Part shown: positions 60,518-64,000 of the stretch, piece after piece
Layout of the letters: each line of letters begins with the position of its first letter
How positions within the stretch are numbered: position 1 is the first letter of the stretch
DNA from: Agrocybe praecox
Taxonomy: Eukaryota; Basidiomycota; Agaricomycetes; Agaricales; Agrocybaceae
Direction of reading: 5' to 3'
NCBI GenBank assembly: GCA_964017145.1
Contig: OZ024845.1
Location: 1,240,001-1,304,000, forward strand
Length of the DNA stretch: 64,000 nucleotides
The notes under the pieces: generated by a model
The model's input: only the letters and a program-made list of their open reading frames with translations
The model's database searches: none
Told to the model about the DNA's origin: nothing
Made by a program: the position numbers and the translations under genes

Positions 60518-62995
60518 TCACGTCGCCCAGTTAGCCGTTGTGCTATTAAGCAAGCTACAGGTTCATAATTAAACGACATTCGCCAAGTTGCAGAATTAAT
60601 TGAAGACTTACTTCGCGATGGCACCCAAGTCCACAGGAGGAGAGGCGCCAGTTCCGATTAACGTCTTGTGTCCAAAGCTCGGTACGCCGCCATCCGTGAC
60701 GACGAATACGAAAGCAGGACCAGGAGGGAAGTGCCTCGCGGAAGGGGGCCCGGTGACAGTGAGTGTACGCCTATCCGCTGAAAGGGTGGACACGAGTTTT
60801 ACAAGACGCTGGTCCATATGTACACCATGCGTTGCGAACCCAAGATCCATGATATTAACTTTTGAAAAAAATAATCTCATAAGCTTCAATATGGCAGGAC
60901 TCAGAAGATGACCGCTTACCACTGACGGAAGTAGCCCCTAGAGGAAGATTGACTTGAAGCTCGAACTTGATGTTGTAGTTTACTGTCTTTGGAAGTCCGG
61001 TGTACGTTGGGCGAGGATGAGTCATATAGGGTGGGGAGTAAAACTCAAGTCTAGAAAGAGTTCAGAAAGAGGTAATAACAAATATGAAAATTCAACGCAC
61101 CTGTATTCAGTGCCAAATGTTACATTCGTCACATCCACGTTAGGATTGGACCCGGCTAGAAGCAGTAGTTGTTGAATAACACAGAGCAGCCAGCTACATA
61201 GACAAAGACGTACCCAGCATAACCGTTCCATCTGGGGTGAGGGATGCAGTAGAATGGTATAATCTTGGTATCGTGGTGGCTGGGATACCTGCAGAAGAGA
61301 ATCGTTTGCCCGATGGGGCAGACGGGTCATATAGAACCGGAGTAAATGCCGGATTTGCTGCGCTACTATTACCGATTCTGTTGAAGCTCTGTCGAGAGTA
61401 GAGGAGGTCACAACGCGGGTTTAGCAAATGATTACAGTGCTTACAGTACCATAACCTGCGACGCCTGTATGTGCACCATTAACAATGAGGATGCGCATAT
61501 CGGGAAGTTGAATCAGATCAAGCATGATTCGTGGTTGGGGCATGAATTCAACTTTCCAGCCTGCAGCAATTCCAGCTGGAGTGAGTACTAAGCGAGCACA
61601 TTGAGCAGAAGTTGGAGTAAAGACGCTGAAATTGCCAGTCTGGTCTTGATCTGACAGCGTTGAACCACCACAGATCATGATCTCTGGCGTATAATGATTC
61701 TCTGGCGTCAATGGCAACAGTATTGCGCTCCCGGAGAAAGGAGAACTTTTTCAAGATACGAATTAGTCCATTTAATTACGCACGAGTAAATTTTCTCGTT
61801 TACCTGACGCGAACACCGTTGGGAATTCCAGGCAGTCTTGTCTCTGTGTTCGTACGCCAGTTCAAGATCATGGCCTGTTGGTTGGCTGCAGCAAAGATGT
61901 TGCCGTCCGGAAGGTAAGCAATATTGGGGAAATGGTTGCCGTTCAGAGTATCCACAAGGAATTTGCTGGGGATTTGAAGACCGTTGAAACCTGATATCGG
62001 AGAGGTGGGTCAGATTTAATTAAAATGACGCGAAGATATGCGTACGTACCATTGATATTTTTCGGCGGATAAAACTCATAAGATGGGTTGTTGATTGTTG
62101 CGTTATTAATAAACCTACATGCTCAGTTATTTGGTAGCGCGGTACTTAATAAAATGTAGCTTACGCCAGTGCTGTAGACCCGCTGTATCACTCTGATCAA
62201 AATTGGGCCCGATTGGACTGAAGAAAAAGGTACTTACCCAAAGATGAGCACAGAACCGTCTTCAATTCTGACCTACATGGCGATACAAGGGCTTCGCATT
62301 AGATAGTGATATCATATTGATATTAAAAAGCATACAGATGCAGGGTACCACCTGTCTGAAGTCAACCGAACAGTATTTTGGTCCTCGAAAATATCGCATT
62401 TTTCATCATTGCAAGGGGTGAAAAGCCGGATAGCTTGCAAGCCGTTTTGTCCTGGTTGAAATAATTAAGATGAAGTGTGAAGTGAAAGGGAGAAATATCT
62501 CCAAACGTACCAGTAATCACAATCGGATTACCAGCTGAACTGATAAAAGTCCCATTTCCAAGGAAGCTTCCAGTGGCGCACCAGGTGTTGCTCACTGGGT
62601 TCAGTGGTCTGACTGTCTTTGTGACGAGGTTCAGCTCGACAGACCATGCAGGATGACCGTTGACAGAAAGAGGGTTGTGTTCGCTGCAGATATAGGCTTG
62701 TGTTATGACTGGAGCTACTTGTTGAAAGAAAGAAAGTAGACGTACACTTTGTCAAATATAATTGCGGTTGTCTCTGACACAACGGCAAGTTGCATCCCGC
62801 TTACACCTGTCGTGCTATAAGGAGAACGAGCGGGATTAATTTAATGAGAAATTCTAGTCGTTTAGGTACTTACCCTTCCTGAGACAAAGACCATTGACCA
62901 GGGGCAAAACTAGAAGAAATAACATCGGACTTCAGATCAAAAGAGAACGCTCGAATATACGCTGAGAACAGCACTAAATGCAGAAGGGAACGCAT
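60518..62995 (-). CDS. Copper radical oxidase, glyoxal oxidase type (oxidase D)
   Basis: Start Met at 62995 with a signal peptide (MRSLLHLVLFSAYIRAF). Exons in family order: [31 protein letters not shown] (cofactor Cys), SDRWYPAS (cofactor Tyr), GGSTALA then [62 protein letters not shown] (Tyr-His), [11 protein letters not shown] (His) and the last exon LLNSTTANWAT with TGA at 60518-60520. All junctions are GT-AG where read. Oxidases B and D share promoter sequence and look like the closest pair. TATA box at 63031-63041. Confidence 0.92.
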
Positions 62996-63030
62996 TATCG
63001 GTTATGCTCGTGACACTGGTTGATTTGCAA

Positions 63031-63041
63031 GTGCTTTTATA
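63031..63041 (-). promoter_or_regulatory. TATA box of oxidase D
   Basis: TATAAAAGCAC on the minus strand, 36 bp upstream of the ATG, in the same relation as the TATA box of oxidase B. Confidence 0.65.
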
Positions 63042-64000
63042 CGTCTCTGCGAAGTATGACATGGTAACTAAATCTCATGAAGCCAGGCCAGAGTTTATTA
63101 CAAATGGACAGCTAAGAAGAAACACACCGAGCCAGCCCTTTACTTATGACTCATCTTCTCTATCATTTGTGGAATGAAATCGCGGAAAAGGCTATTTGTG
63201 ATTCTTAAGTCAAACTGCCGGGAGCAAAATCCAGTTCGCGAAGACATACCATGAGAGTCGGTTATTGTATAGAGGAATTGCATGCTGTCTGATGACTACA
63301 AGATACCACCTATGAAGGTTGTAATGGAGAACTTTGATACTCCAATTGGTATGTCCTAGCAGACTGGGGCGTAGACCGATTGCTGAACGGTGAAGACAGC
63401 ATGAGAATTGAGATCCAACGCGTCAGAGTTAACCCAGAAGTAGGATTAGACTCGTTTCCAATCCATGTTCAAAACGAGTTAGGTGAAGAGTTCATTTGAA
63501 TAGGGTTTTCATTTCAGATAAAATAGCAAAAAGTAAACACAGATGGGATTGGGGCAAGTAGGAAGCCAGGTAAGCGTGTGCGCATTGCGTAATACATCTG
63601 CCATACGTGAGAATAAACGCGGTCAGGTGAGACATCGGAAGTCGGGTTTCGATGTTACCCGATCCCAGATTCTTCCATTTTTTCAACGCCAGGCCGCCTT
63701 CTTCTCGAAAAACGCTCACCTTGTAATCAGTTGTAATGTTTTGACTCCAAAATTTTGCATGAACGTCATCCGGTGGGATATACGAAACCAACAGCAGGAG
63801 CATACGTCCGGTATTTTCAATCGCCTCCCCGAACGAGGCGACGAGGGAACATGAATTTTAATTTTCATGCTCGTACTCTTAAAACTCTGCACTTGACCTT
63901 TGTAGACAAGCGGTACTCAAACGAAGAAGCTTTCGGATGTATATAACAGCGGTAATACAAGTGAAGGAGGATGATAATAATAGCACGTTCGTGTTCATAG
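63042..64000. other. Promoter region of oxidase D and window end
   Basis: 63080-63330 shares short blocks with the oxidase B upstream region. Beyond this no gene is recognised up to the end of the window. Confidence 0.4.

Overview
The window reads as a repeat-rich stretch of a basidiomycete (Agaricomycete) nuclear genome. Genes are cut by many 48-70 bp GT-AG introns. The families present are fungal: copper radical oxidases of the glyoxal oxidase type, a DUF6534-like seven-TM protein, an Agaricomycete-type P-loop GTPase, and Helitron and hAT transposons. No species is inferred.

Layout. 0.7-4.9 kb: an apparently intact Helitron Rep-helicase gene (+). 5.5-9.0 kb: a many-exon hAT transposase (-) with one recognisable terminus; a 200-N gap follows at 9,430-9,629. 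9.6-11.2 kb: the 3' part of a GTPase gene (copy A), whose intron holds a 74-bp tandem array. 11.5-41.6 kb: a duplicated mosaic. Blocks R (purine-rich non-coding), E (antisense 3' fragment of the gene at 40.4-41.6 kb), C (decayed copper radical oxidase) and S (Pro/Ser-rich low-complexity block inside C) recur in the order R-E-C-S at about 11.5-15.2, 18.3-21.3 and 28.9-34.4 kb. The cleanest R-E copy is at 38.2-41.6 kb, where E is an intact 386-aa gene with an Edc1/PNRC-like C-terminal motif. A complete GTPase gene (copy B, 446 aa, 14 exons) lies at 25.2-28.6 kb, and an intact oxidase (A, +) at 35.5-37.9 kb. 41.6-48.6 kb holds no gene I can recognise. 48.6-63.0 kb: three more intact oxidases (B, C, D, all -), one decayed oxidase, and a DUF6534-like gene (+).

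Function. The four intact oxidases keep the expected active-site residues (Cys/Tyr for the thioether cofactor, a Tyr-His pair, and a later His) and N-terminal signal peptides. They are likely secreted peroxide-generating enzymes of the kind that feed peroxidases in wood or litter decay. At least six further oxidase fragments are decayed, so the locus looks like a birth-and-death cluster driven by segmental duplication and transposition.

Less ordinary structures: (1) the GTPase intron in which the 3' splice-site region is tandemly amplified about 18 times at a 74-bp period, in two gene copies; (2) a 1.54-kb TA-flanked inverted-repeat element containing tRNA-like A and B boxes; (3) a 523-bp TA-flanked MITE with 25-bp perfect TIRs; (4) a 156-bp poly(A) retro-insertion with a 10-bp target duplication; (5) three oxidase pseudogenes that share one internal deletion. 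Exon boundaries were read by eye and checked for phase where stated; no database or expression data were available.
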